Assembly (NCBI GenBank): GCA_016716185.1
Contig: JADJWV010000002.1
Coordinates: 2,084,501 to 2,148,500, forward strand
Length of the DNA: 64,000 nucleotides
Reading direction: 5' to 3'
Source of the DNA: Saprospiraceae bacterium
GTDB lineage: Bacteria > Bacteroidota > Bacteroidia > Chitinophagales > Saprospiraceae
Every line of letters starts with the position of its first letter. Position 1 is the stretch's first letter. The translations under genes were made by a program, and so were the position numbers. Positions 36,601-45,360 of this stretch are shown in pieces. A model generated the notes under the pieces. The model was not told the DNA's origin and searched no databases. It saw only the letters and a list, made by a program, of their open reading frames with translations.

Positions 36601-36934
36601 AAGTTGACGGGGGCTCCAATACAACAATTAAATTCACGATCATATCCTCTGCAATTTCTAAAAAAGTGTCAAGCTAATATCCATGCCATTCAGATAAGCT
36701 ATGCTTTTTCCGTAAATTTAAGAGGGCTAGAATTTCAAAGCTTGTTAAAAATAAATTAAACATCTGATTATCAAAGAAATAAATATTAACTATTTTTTTT
36801 GAATGGATTTGTAAGTTTGTACCAATTTCTTACTTTTGTAGCTTGATACATGAGCTTTTTATATCAAATGTATTGAATTCAAATACCAAAAACACCGGTT
36901 TTTACGATTAAACTAAGAATTGAATCCATAAATC
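36601..36934. other. Divergent intergenic region with the exbB promoter
   Basis: This 334-bp AT-rich region lies between the Na/Pi gene and exbB. The only element I can support is the promoter at 36808-36838. The roughly 90-nt leader between it and exbB shows no clear riboswitch or hairpin by eye. Confidence 0.5.
36808..36838 (+). promoter_or_regulatory. Bacteroidota-type promoter of exbB-exbD
   Basis: TTTG (36808-36811) is followed after exactly 19 nt by TACTTTTG (36831-36838). Both elements and the spacing match the Bacteroidota consensus TTTG-N19-TAnnTTTG. The start of exbB is about 96 nt downstream of the -7 box. Confidence 0.65.
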
Positions 36935-37627
36935 ATGCAGTTACTCACCTTACTTTGGGCAGAAAAAGCCACAGATGCCGCAGCAGAAGCAGTTGCAAAG
37001 ACCAGTATTGTCGATATCATTTTATCGAGCGGACCGATTGGTGTTGGGATCATTTCCATCCAATTGGTACTTTCCTTTGTAGCACTTTACATTTTTATTG
37101 AGCGTTTTCTGAGCTTTAAAGCTCTTGCCAAGGAAGATGAACGCGTCATGCAGAACCTGAGAGCGAACATTGGCAGTGGAAATATTCAAGTCATCCAAAG
37201 TATTTGTGCGGGCAGCGACACTCCACTCGCGCGAATGGTAGAAAAAGGATTGTCCAGATTGGGTCGCCCCATGCCTGAGATTGAAAATGCAATTGAAAAC
37301 GTCGGTAGAGTTGAAACATTCCGCCTGGAAAAAAAGGTTACTTACCTTTCATTGATTGCAAGAATAGCTCCTATGTTTGGATTTCTTGGTACCATCATGG
37401 GGGTCATTAAAATCTTTTACGACATCTCTTTATCAGATAATTTATCTGTTGGTGTCATTTCCGGAGGTTTGTACCAAAAGATGCTGACATCTGCGGGTGG
37501 ATTGTTGGTTGGTATCGTTGCATTTCTGGGATATTATTTTTTAACCATGATGCTCGATGAGTTGGTAAACAAGCTGGAGAGAAGAAGTATCGAGTTTATG
37601 GACATCCTGCACACACCCGTTAAATAA
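36935..37627 (+). CDS. exbB: MotA/TolQ/ExbB proton channel family protein
   Basis: This 230-residue inner-membrane protein has three membrane segments (about 33-55, 148-170 and 187-208). The family core is visible: GFLGTIMGVIKIF in the second segment and the third segment MLTSAGGLLVGIVAFLGYYF. With ExbD it forms the proton channel that powers TonB-dependent outer-membrane transport or Tol-like envelope work. It is followed by ExbD after 18 nt. SusC at 5360 needs such an energiser, although the genes are far apart. TolQ versus ExbB cannot be decided from sequence; Bacteroidota copies in this two-gene form are usually called ExbB-like. Confidence 0.9.
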   Translation: MQLLTLLWAEKATDAAAEAVAKTSIVDIILSSGPIGVGIISIQLVLSFVALYIFIERFLSFKALAKEDERVMQNLRANIGSGNIQVIQSICAGSDTPLARMVEKGLSRLGRPMPEIENAIENVGRVETFRLEKKVTYLSLIARIAPMFGFLGTIMGVIKIFYDISLSDNLSVGVISGGLYQKMLTSAGGLLVGIVAFLGYYFLTMMLDELVNKLERRSIEFMDILHTPVK

Positions 37628-37645
37628 GCATTTTAAAAAAAGCAT

Positions 37646-38044
37646 ATGAACATTAGGGGAAGAAGAAGGGAAACCGCTGAGTTGAGTGTCGAATCGCTCA
37701 ACGATATCATGTTTTTTCTTTTGTTATTTTTCTTGATCGTTTCCACTCTGGCAAATCCAAATGTGATCAAACTTTTGCTTCCTTCTTCCAAACAAAGTGA
37801 GCAAACCACCACAAAGCCCATTGCCATTTCTGTAACAAGCGATAAAAGGTATTACATCGAACAAAAGGAAGTACCCTACAATCAATTAGAAACAAGTCTT
37901 CGCAAGTATTTAAAAAATGTTCCGGACCTGACCTGTGTGATCAGGATGGATCAGGGTTTAACGGTCCAGGATCTGGTGGAAGTATTGCAAATCGGAGTTA
38001 ACCTGAAAGTGAAGATGGTGCTTGCGACAGAAAATCCGGATTAA
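37646..38044 (+). CDS. exbD: ExbD/TolR family biopolymer transport protein
   Basis: This 132-residue protein has one N-terminal membrane segment (about 20-40, NDIMFFLLLFFLIVSTLANP) and a periplasmic domain ending MVLATENPD. The Asp just inside the segment (LNDIMFFLL), which carries the proton in this family, is present. The motif N-P after the segment and the charged RRRETAELSVESL N-terminus are typical. It is 18 nt downstream of exbB, and the pair probably forms a unit with no tonB directly attached. Confidence 0.9.
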   Translation: MNIRGRRRETAELSVESLNDIMFFLLLFFLIVSTLANPNVIKLLLPSSKQSEQTTTKPIAISVTSDKRYYIEQKEVPYNQLETSLRKYLKNVPDLTCVIRMDQGLTVQDLVEVLQIGVNLKVKMVLATENPD

Positions 38045-38214
38045 ACACAGATTTCTGAAAGGTCTCCTCTTTTAACATCTTGAGAGATAAGGAGTATTGA
38101 ACTGCTCTCGCCTTCCTTTGGAATATATTCTATTTAAGGTAATCCTCCCCCAAGGAAAATCATTTTAGCTTACATTTATAATCATCCTTCTATATTTATG
38201 CAAGAATACAATAT

Positions 38215-39681
38215 ATGAAGAATAAGCTCACCTTGATGGATGCCATACTGATCGTATCGGGCTCCATGATTGGCTCCGGAATTTTCAAAGTGAGTCCGGA
38301 TATCGCCAGAACGGTCGGAGGTCCCGGGTGGTTGTTGTTGATCTGGGCATTGGCTGGGGTAATATCTATATTGGGTGCATTGAGTTTAGGTGAACTGGCA
38401 GGAATGTTCCCGAAAGCCGGAGGACCTTATGTATTCCTTAAAGAAGCTTTTAATCCGCTTACGGGATTTTTATATGGCTGGACAGTCTTCCTGGTTGTAC
38501 AATGCGGAACCATCGCTGCTGTAGCGGTGGCATTCGCCAGTTATTTTGGGGAGCTGGTTCCGATATTTCACGAAGATCATATATTATTTAACCTCGGAAA
38601 CTGGTCCATCAGATCTACCCAGGTTTTAGGAATTGCGGTAATCGCCCTGCTCACCTATCTGAACAGCAAGGGTCTCAATTATGGAAAGATCATCTTAAGA
38701 ATTTTTACGTTTGCCAAATTGTTTTCATTATTCGGCCTGATTGCTCTTGGAATTTTTGTTTTTGGCAATTGGGAAATCTGGCAAGCTAATCTCGACCATT
38801 TCTGGAATCTCAGTCCGAGTTATAGTCTGGATGCTTCCGGACAATACATTCTCAAAGAACTTTCCGGTACTGTTTTGTTATCAGCTATAGGTGTAGCCCT
38901 GGTGGGTTCTTTATTTTCCTGCGATGCATGGAACAACGTAACTTTTATTGCAGGGGAAATGGAAAATCCCGAAAAAAACATACCAAAGAGTTTATTTTTC
39001 GGCGTCCTGATCGTGGTTTCACTTTATATCCTCGCCAATGTCTCCTATTTATTTTTATTGCCATTTTATGGAAGTCCAGATGGTACTGATACCTTGACAA
39101 AGGGAATTCAATTTGCCAATGACAACAGAATAGGTACTGCTGCAGCATTCATGATGTTCGGACAAGTTGCTACAGTCATCATGGCTTTTCTGATCATGAT
39201 TTCCACTTTCGGATGTAATAATGGAATCATTTTCGCAAGTGCGCGCGTATATCAGGCCATGGCGCAGGATGGATTGTTTTTCAAAAACATGAAAGAAAAT
39301 AACACTCATGGCGTTCCGGGCAATGCACTGTGGATCCAGTTTGTCTGGGCTTCCCTTCTTTGTTTATCCGGCAAATACGGCGATTTACTGGATTATGTGA
39401 TGTTTGCAGTCATGTTTTTTGCAATCATAACCATTGCAGGATTATTTGTACTTCGGGTAAAAAGACCGGATGCCCACAGACCCTACAAAGCATTTGGTTA
39501 TCCTGTTGTCCCCGCTTTATACATACTGTTGGCAGGTTTGTTTTGCGTAAACCTGCTCTTCCAAAAACCTCAATATTCATTTCCGGGACTTTTGATCGTT
39601 GCATTGGGAATCCCCGTTTATTATTTTTGGAAAAGAAGGAAGACAGAAGAGGGAAAGATGAAGATAATGGATAATGATTAA
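38215..39681 (+). CDS. APC superfamily amino acid permease
   Basis: This 488-residue transporter has about twelve membrane helices. The N-terminal substrate-site motif GSMIGSGIF in helix 1 and GELAGMFPKAGGPYVFLKEAF are typical of the APC/LAT group, which import or exchange amino acids. The C-terminal tail runs into a simple ATGGATAATG-type repeat, so the last residues (KIMDND) are encoded by repeat DNA. It is a single gene. A second APC permease of a different subgroup lies at 43664, with a T9SS protein between them. Confidence 0.9.
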   Translation: MKNKLTLMDAILIVSGSMIGSGIFKVSPDIARTVGGPGWLLLIWALAGVISILGALSLGELAGMFPKAGGPYVFLKEAFNPLTGFLYGWTVFLVVQCGTIAAVAVAFASYFGELVPIFHEDHILFNLGNWSIRSTQVLGIAVIALLTYLNSKGLNYGKIILRIFTFAKLFSLFGLIALGIFVFGNWEIWQANLDHFWNLSPSYSLDASGQYILKELSGTVLLSAIGVALVGSLFSCDAWNNVTFIAGEMENPEKNIPKSLFFGVLIVVSLYILANVSYLFLLPFYGSPDGTDTLTKGIQFANDNRIGTAAAFMMFGQVATVIMAFLIMISTFGCNNGIIFASARVYQAMAQDGLFFKNMKENNTHGVPGNALWIQFVWASLLCLSGKYGDLLDYVMFAVMFFAIITIAGLFVLRVKRPDAHRPYKAFGYPVVPALYILLAGLFCVNLLFQKPQYSFPGLLIVALGIPVYYFWKRRKTEEGKMKIMDND

Positions 39682-39760
39682 TGGATAATGCATAATGGTT
39701 ATGCCTTAAGCCTTAGGCCTTACGCCTTCAGCCTTAAGCCTTACGCCTTACGCCTTTAAG
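39662..39760. repeat. Low-complexity repeat after the APC permease
   Basis: GATAATGGATAATG-type units (39662-39700) overlap the end of the permease gene. They are followed by GCCTTAAGCCTTA/GCCTTACGCC-type units (39703-39758) in several imperfect copies. This starts a 722-bp gene-free stretch (39682-40403). The last part, about 40150-40403, shows no repeat or gene I could recognise. Confidence 0.7.
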
Positions 39761-39871
39761 CTAAGAAACTGGATTCCATTGCATGAATTGGGTTAATACA
39801 TCATAGGAAATGCATTATTGTTAATGGTTGTTTGCTTTTATGGATTAGTTATTATCTATTCGTGTTTAGTG

Positions 39872-39950
39872 ATTTTGACGTTTCGACGTTTTGACGTTTT
39901 GACGTTTCGACGTTTCGACGTTTCGAAGTTTCGAAGTTTCGAAGTTTCGA
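39872..39950. repeat. 8-bp-period GTTTCGAC/GTTTTGAC array
   Basis: Consecutive imperfect 8-bp units (GTTTTGAC, GTTTCGAC, GTTTCGAA) run for about 80 bp and end against the 124-bp repeat at 39951. Related arrays lie at 42772-42907, 43021-43087 and 43204-43283, and a remnant at 54645-54680. Confidence 0.85.
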
Positions 39951-40074
39951 TTATAAACTAAATGAAAGATCTGCGGATATCTGCGTAATCCCCGCCTGAC
40001 CGAATAAGTTTTCCATTATTTTAAAACAAAATATCAGTCGGGCAGGAGCGGGAAAAATGGAAGAGTTTTTCGAC
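39951..40074. repeat. 124-bp intergenic repeat, copy 1
   Basis: This copy runs from TTATAAACTAAATGAAAG to GAAGAGTTTTTCGAC. It contains an imperfect hairpin, CCCGCCTGACCG against CGGGCAGGAGCGGG. It is almost identical to the three copies at 42908, 43088 and 43284, all in the same orientation. No coding potential is seen. Confidence 0.92.
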
Positions 40075-40403
40075 ATTTCGACATTTCGATACTTCGGGAT
40101 TTTGAAGTTTCGAAGTTTTGGCTCTTGGTCTTTCAGATCGTAGGAACTCATGGTTATTGCGGGTATTTTCTATATTAATTTGTAAAAACAAGTATGATAA
40201 AATTGCCTCCAGAGGCACGATTAGAAGCTTGTATTGAATAGAAAATATGAGCCAAAAGGAGCCAGTTTAATTGGTGCATCCCCTTTAAAATGTTGAGCGA
40301 AAATGCACCCTTGATTCTCTTTTAGCCATAATTTTCTTATAATTCCATTCCATTGAATTATATTTAAGTCATTTAATTAAATAACATCAACCTTTGTTTT
40401 GCT

Positions 40404-42761
40404 ATGAAACTACTGAATGAAATTATTTCCAAGAAGTTAAGAAATTATTTATTTCCAATCATTTTGAGTCTTGGAAGTGGCAATCATTTTTTCGCCCAAT
40501 GTATTCCTCCCATGTCTGAAATTTGTGATACAGCTCACGTGTTATGTTCTTTGGATCAGTTAAACGGTTACACGTGCGCTAACTCCAGTACGACACCAAA
40601 CCCCTGCAGCCCACTTTGTTCGCAAGGGGGTGTTGGACATAATACCAGCTGGTGGGCTTTTGTTACCCAGGGAGGGAATATAACCTTGAGTTTATCCATT
40701 GGAGGATGTGTCACTTCTCAAGGTCTGCAATTTGGTATATGGGAAGATTGCTCCTGTGGCACAGAGATTTTATGCAGGTCCATACCGTGTGTACCGCCCG
40801 GTGCTGAAGAACGCTTCACCGTGAATCTTCAAGCTTGTAAAATGTATTACTTATGGGTTGATGGCTGTTCCGGAGATGTTTGTGATTTTACATTGAGTAC
40901 TCAGGGTGGAGGAATTCCACAAATGAATGATCTTAAAAAAATCAATAATATAGATAGTGAAAAAATCTCTGTTTGCGAGGGAGCATGTGATGTCTCATTT
41001 TTTGTACCTGTTGACTCCAATGGTTGTGAACCCTATTTCATTTGGGAATTGGGAACAAAAGAGGTTGGACGTCAAAAACGTTCCATTAAACTGAGTTTTC
41101 CAGATACCGGAGTTTTTAAGCTATGCGCAACGGCTGTCATTGGAAATCCAAGCACTGGATCAATTTGCTCCCAGCCTTCCAAGAAATGTATAGAAATTAC
41201 TGTAAATCCTAAATCCGGAGTGATTAGCGGACCTGCCAGACAAATTTGTTATTATGACCTGCCTTATGCTTGGGGAAATACTGTCGTCACCGCCAACGGT
41301 GAGTACAAGAGCCAATTTATAGACTCCACCAACTGTTGTATTTTCGATTCCTTGTTAACGTTCGTGGTCATCGATGACGGAATTCCACCTTGTATCCGAA
41401 AACCATACATCAAGGGCAAGGTCTTTTTAGATCAGAACAACAACAGAACCTATGATACCCTTGAGGATATTTTATCAAACCGTTTAATCCTCAATTCTCC
41501 ATCTCAAACTATCAGTTTTTCTAACAAATTGGGCTATACACTTTTTCTGGATTCAGGACAGCTGAATTCCATTACTGCTCCGCTGCCTTTGCCAAAATTT
41601 TATGACCAGTTTCCCGATAATTATTTAGTAAAGCCGCTGAATGGCTTTGGACAAGTTCCGGGCAATTTTGATTTTGCAGTTGTAAACACAGACTCCATAG
41701 ACCTGGAAGTCCATTTAGCTTGCAGTCAAGCGAGAAGAGGTTTTGGTCAATATCCAGTTTACATTAGCATTAAAAACCTCGGTGGCTCAGATGCAATAGG
41801 ATTTAAACTCGAATTGGCTTTTCCTTCCAATTGGGTATTCGAATCCAGCACTCGACTCACTCCAACGCAGATACAGGGCAATAAAATCTTTTTTGAATAC
41901 ATGGATAAATTATCTCCCAATGCGGATTTGCAATTTATTTGTTACTTCACCGTACCTCAAACAACAAACATTGGGACTCCTTACGAATTTCTAGTTGAAG
42001 TCTCAAACCCGGAAGATTTATATAAAGAAGATAACATTTCAAAATGTGGCGGTCGGGTTACCGGCTCTTATGATCCAAACGACAAAGCCGTTAATAAAAC
42101 TTTTGTTGAAGACACATTAACTCCATATAAAGAACTTATTTATACCATACGATTTCAAAACACAGGCAACGACACGGCATTTACAGTATTCATTCGTGAT
42201 ACCTTAGACCCATTGCTGGATGCACGCTCGATTCGTTTATTGCAATCCAGTCATACTTGCCAATTGACCGGTGATCAGTTGGGGATTTATGAATTAATTT
42301 TTAATGACATTTTATTACCAGACAGCACGACAGACAATTTAGGATCTCAGGGTTTTGCCCAATTTTCAGTAACTACAACACCAAGCTTTTATTCAGGAAA
42401 AATAATAAAAAATTCTGCTTCCATTTATTTTGATAACAATGAGCCCGTTCATACAAATGTTGTAACAACGGAGTACCTCATCGTCAGTAACAAGGACTTT
42501 CATCAAGGTGGTATTGATTTCGAAGTTTATCCAAATCCTTTTGGCGAAGAACTGATTGTAAAATTTAACGAATTACGAGATGCTGATCAATTCATTTTAG
42601 AAGTTACAGATCCAAGAGGGTCATCTTTAGTTCAATATAAAGTCAGTGAGGGTGTTGTGTTAAAATTAGATACACAATCATGGTCTTCCGGAATTTATCA
42701 TTTGCTTTTAAAAACTACTCAACAGCGTGTTGTTTCGTCTAAAGAAGTTTTGAAGTATTGA
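40404..42761 (+). CDS. Secreted protein with Cys-rich module, conserved repeat domain and T9SS type A sorting domain
   Basis: This 785-residue protein has a signal peptide ending FFAQ (about 1-32). It then carries the same Cys-rich module as the gene at 13979 (CSLDQLNGYTC, GGVGHNTSWWAFVTQGGN, YLWVDGCSGDVCDF; about 33-170). A PKD-like segment (CATAVIGNPSTGSICSQ) and an SdrD-B-like segment (GKVFLDQNNNRTYDTLEDIL) come next. After them comes the conserved GSYDPNDK/DTLDPLLDARSI domain (DUF11/DUF7619-like, about 540-690), and the type A sorting tail ends EVYPNPFGEELIVKF...SGIYHLLLKTT. It is flanked by direct copies of the 124-bp repeat. Function unknown; exposure at the cell surface is inferred from the sorting domain. 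Confidence 0.85.
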   Translation: MKLLNEIISKKLRNYLFPIILSLGSGNHFFAQCIPPMSEICDTAHVLCSLDQLNGYTCANSSTTPNPCSPLCSQGGVGHNTSWWAFVTQGGNITLSLSIGGCVTSQGLQFGIWEDCSCGTEILCRSIPCVPPGAEERFTVNLQACKMYYLWVDGCSGDVCDFTLSTQGGGIPQMNDLKKINNIDSEKISVCEGACDVSFFVPVDSNGCEPYFIWELGTKEVGRQKRSIKLSFPDTGVFKLCATAVIGNPSTGSICSQPSKKCIEITVNPKSGVISGPARQICYYDLPYAWGNTVVTANGEYKSQFIDSTNCCIFDSLLTFVVIDDGIPPCIRKPYIKGKVFLDQNNNRTYDTLEDILSNRLILNSPSQTISFSNKLGYTLFLDSGQLNSITAPLPLPKFYDQFPDNYLVKPLNGFGQVPGNFDFAVVNTDSIDLEVHLACSQARRGFGQYPVYISIKNLGGSDAIGFKLELAFPSNWVFESSTRLTPTQIQGNKIFFEYMDKLSPNADLQFICYFTVPQTTNIGTPYEFLVEVSNPEDLYKEDNISKCGGRVTGSYDPNDKAVNKTFVEDTLTPYKELIYTIRFQNTGNDTAFTVFIRDTLDPLLDARSIRLLQSSHTCQLTGDQLGIYELIFNDILLPDSTTDNLGSQGFAQFSVTTTPSFYSGKIIKNSASIYFDNNEPVHTNVVTTEYLIVSNKDFHQGGIDFEVYPNPFGEELIVKFNELRDADQFILEVTDPRGSSLVQYKVSEGVVLKLDTQSWSSGIYHLLLKTTQQRVVSSKEVLKY

Positions 42762-42771
42762 TAGATGAGGA

Positions 42772-43430
42772 TGTTTCGACTTTTTGACTTTTCGGGATTT
42801 TGTCTTTTTGACTTTTTGACGTTTTGACGTTTCGACGTTTCGACGTTTCGTAGTTTCGTAGTTTCGTAGTTTCGTAGTTTCGAAGTTTCGAAGTTTCGAA
42901 GTTTCGATTATAAACTAAATGAAAAGATCTGCGGATATCTGCGTAATCCCCGCCTGACCGAATAAGTTTTCCATTATTTTAAAACAAAATATCAGTCGGG
43001 CAGGAGCGGGAAAAATGGAAGAGTTTTTCGACATTTCGACATTTCGAAATTTCGGGATTTTGACTTTTTGACTTTTTGAAGTTTCGATTTTAAACTAAAT
43101 GAAAAGATCTGCGGATATCTGCGTAATCCCCGCCTGACCGAATAAGTTTTCCATTATTTTAAAACAAAATATCAGTCGGGCAGGAGCGGGAAAAATGGAA
43201 GAGTTTTTCGACATTTCGAAATTTCGACATTTCGACATTTCGATACTTCGGGATTTTGTCTTTTCGACTAGTAGAAGTTTTGATTATAAACTAAATGAAA
43301 GATCTGCGGAAATCTGCGTAATCCCCGCCTGACCGAATAAGTTTTCCATTATTTTAAAACAAAATATCAGTCGGGCAGGAGCGGGAAAAATGGAAGAGTT
43401 TTTCGACTTTTCGTTCCGATAAAATAAAGA
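42772..43430. repeat. Repeat block: three 124-bp repeats with 8-bp-period arrays
   Basis: Copies 2, 3 and 4 of the 124-bp element lie at 42908-43032, 43088-43212 and 43284-43407, same orientation as copy 1 upstream of the gene at 40404. Copies 2 and 3 repeat at exactly 180 bp. The spaces between are filled with degenerate GTTTCGAA/CATTTCGA/TTTTTGAC units of 8 bp (42772-42907, 43021-43087, 43204-43283). The 902-bp interval up to the permease at 43664 holds no other feature I could support. Confidence 0.92.
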
Positions 43431-43663
43431 GATTTATTTCTTCTCTGAGAAGCTATTTTATCTGGACGATTTATTGAGTTACCCTATACACTTTGCTCTT
43501 TACTAATTAATCATTGCCCCACACTCTATAATGAATTCTCCTCCATCTATGCTGCATTAATTAAAGGCGCAAGGTTAAAGGCGGAAGTTGAATTCCATAT
43601 CGGTATTATTTATCAAAAATATAATTTACCAATAAACATTCATTCTTCATTCTCTATTCTTTA

Positions 43664-45193
43664 TCATCCATTCTGCACCTTACTGTGTTTGATTCCGTAA
43701 AAGAAATAAATGGAAATTCCGAGAACCATCCAAACGATCAGACGCAACCAGGTATCCATGGGAAGTCCCAACATTTGGGCAAAACAGATCAAAGCTCCAA
43801 GAATAGGTACTGCCGGTACCCAGGGGGTTTTGAATGGCCTTGGCAGATCTGGCTTATTTTTACGCAATACAATGATTCCGATACATACAATGACAAAGGC
43901 AAACAAAGTTCCTATTGAAACCAATTCGCCAAGTATATTAATAGGCAAAATACCTGCAAAAAATGCCGCAACAACACCAGTTAGTATGGTAGTAACGTGA
44001 GGGGTTTTATACTTGGAATGAACTTTTGCGAAAACGGGAGGAAGCAGTCCATCCTTTGCCATGGAGAAAAAGATACGAGGCTGCCCCATCAACATCACCA
44101 GAATCACTGAACTTAATCCGGCAATGGCTCCTATTTTTATTGGAAATCTCAACCACTCTAAAGATTCGCCGGTCTTGTCGATAGCGAGAGCAATTGGAGC
44201 GGGTACATTCAATTCCTTGTAATTCACAATTCCCGTCATCACCAATGCAACTAAAATATACAGGATCGTACAAACAACCAACGAACCCAGAATACCAATC
44301 GGCATATCCTTTTGAGGGTTTTTGGCTTCCTGTGCCAATGTCGACACTGCATCAAATCCAATGTAGGCAAAAAAGATCACACCCGCAGCAGTAACAATAC
44401 CAAACCAACCGTAGTGTCCTCTCCCATCTACGTCAATGATGCGTTCAGGAATAAACGGCACCCAGTTTTCGGATTGAATGTAATTGAATCCAAAAATGAT
44501 AAATAATATAATGACTGCCAGTTTTATCAATACGATGATGTTATTGAAATTTGCAGATTCTTTGATCCCGATAACCAGCAAAACAGTCAATAAACCTATA
44601 ATGAATACGGCAGGAAAATTGAATAGGGCTGTCGCTGATTCAAGACTTGCCGGATCTATCGATGCTGCTGCAAGTTTATCGGAGACACTTGAGTTTAGGG
44701 TCTGCCACCCTTCATTGGGGATATTGACCAACTTAGTTCCGGTGGATGCTATCAACTCCGGCGGTAAATACACGCCAAAATCTTTCAGGATACTCACAAA
44801 ATATCCGGACCATCCAACTGCAACTGTGGAAGCCCCAAACAAATATTCGAGGATCAGATCCCACCCTATGATCCATGCGATGAATTCACCTAAAGTAGAA
44901 TAAGAATATGCATAGGCACTTCCGGAAATAGGGATCATCGAAGCATACTCGGCATAACACAAGCCTGCAAAAGCACAGCCGATGCCAGATAATATAAAAG
45001 CAAGAACCAAAGCCGGCCCGGCATGTTCGGCAGCAGCAGTACCGGTCAGGACAAAAATACCAGTCCCAATTATAGCCCCGATACCCAGACTGACCAGGTT
45101 TGTCGCACTTAAGGTCCGTTTTAATCCTTTGCTCGAATCAGCAGCTTCTGCATGAAGATGATCGAAAGGTTTAACTTTAAAGAGATTTTTCAT
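43664..45193 (-). CDS. APC family amino acid permease (CAT-like)
   Basis: This 509-residue transporter has about twelve to fourteen membrane helices. The N-terminal part NLVSLGIGAIIGTGIFVLTG contains the GAIIGTGIF substrate motif, followed by AGLCYAEYASMIPISGSAYAYSY and GWDLILEYLFGAS, which are typical of cationic-amino-acid-transporter (CAT/YfnA) proteins. The start at 45193 gives a cytoplasmic N-terminus with FDHLHAEAADSS. It stands alone with no linked enzyme genes, and its exact substrate is unknown. Confidence 0.9.
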   Translation of the reverse strand: MKNLFKVKPFDHLHAEAADSSKGLKRTLSATNLVSLGIGAIIGTGIFVLTGTAAAEHAGPALVLAFILSGIGCAFAGLCYAEYASMIPISGSAYAYSYSTLGEFIAWIIGWDLILEYLFGASTVAVGWSGYFVSILKDFGVYLPPELIASTGTKLVNIPNEGWQTLNSSVSDKLAAASIDPASLESATALFNFPAVFIIGLLTVLLVIGIKESANFNNIIVLIKLAVIILFIIFGFNYIQSENWVPFIPERIIDVDGRGHYGWFGIVTAAGVIFFAYIGFDAVSTLAQEAKNPQKDMPIGILGSLVVCTILYILVALVMTGIVNYKELNVPAPIALAIDKTGESLEWLRFPIKIGAIAGLSSVILVMLMGQPRIFFSMAKDGLLPPVFAKVHSKYKTPHVTTILTGVVAAFFAGILPINILGELVSIGTLFAFVIVCIGIIVLRKNKPDLPRPFKTPWVPAVPILGALICFAQMLGLPMDTWLRLIVWMVLGISIYFFYGIKHSKVQNG

Positions 45194-45360
45194 TTGTTAT
45201 TGAATAAGCAGCGAATATAAGAGAAATTCCATTTGGAAATAGTTTACAATTATTTTAGCCCTTTCCGCTAAAAACATATGAAGTTCCTTCATTTTATTCA
45301 AATTCAGACTAAAATCCATGTCTTTCCGTTTTAAGCAAAGATTTTATTACTTTGCATTCC

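Noticed and set aside
42772..43430. Possible CRISPR array (regularly repeated sequence with intervening stretches)
   Set aside because: The repeat is about 124 bp, the intervening pieces are degenerate 8-bp arrays and not unique spacers, and no cas gene is present in the window.
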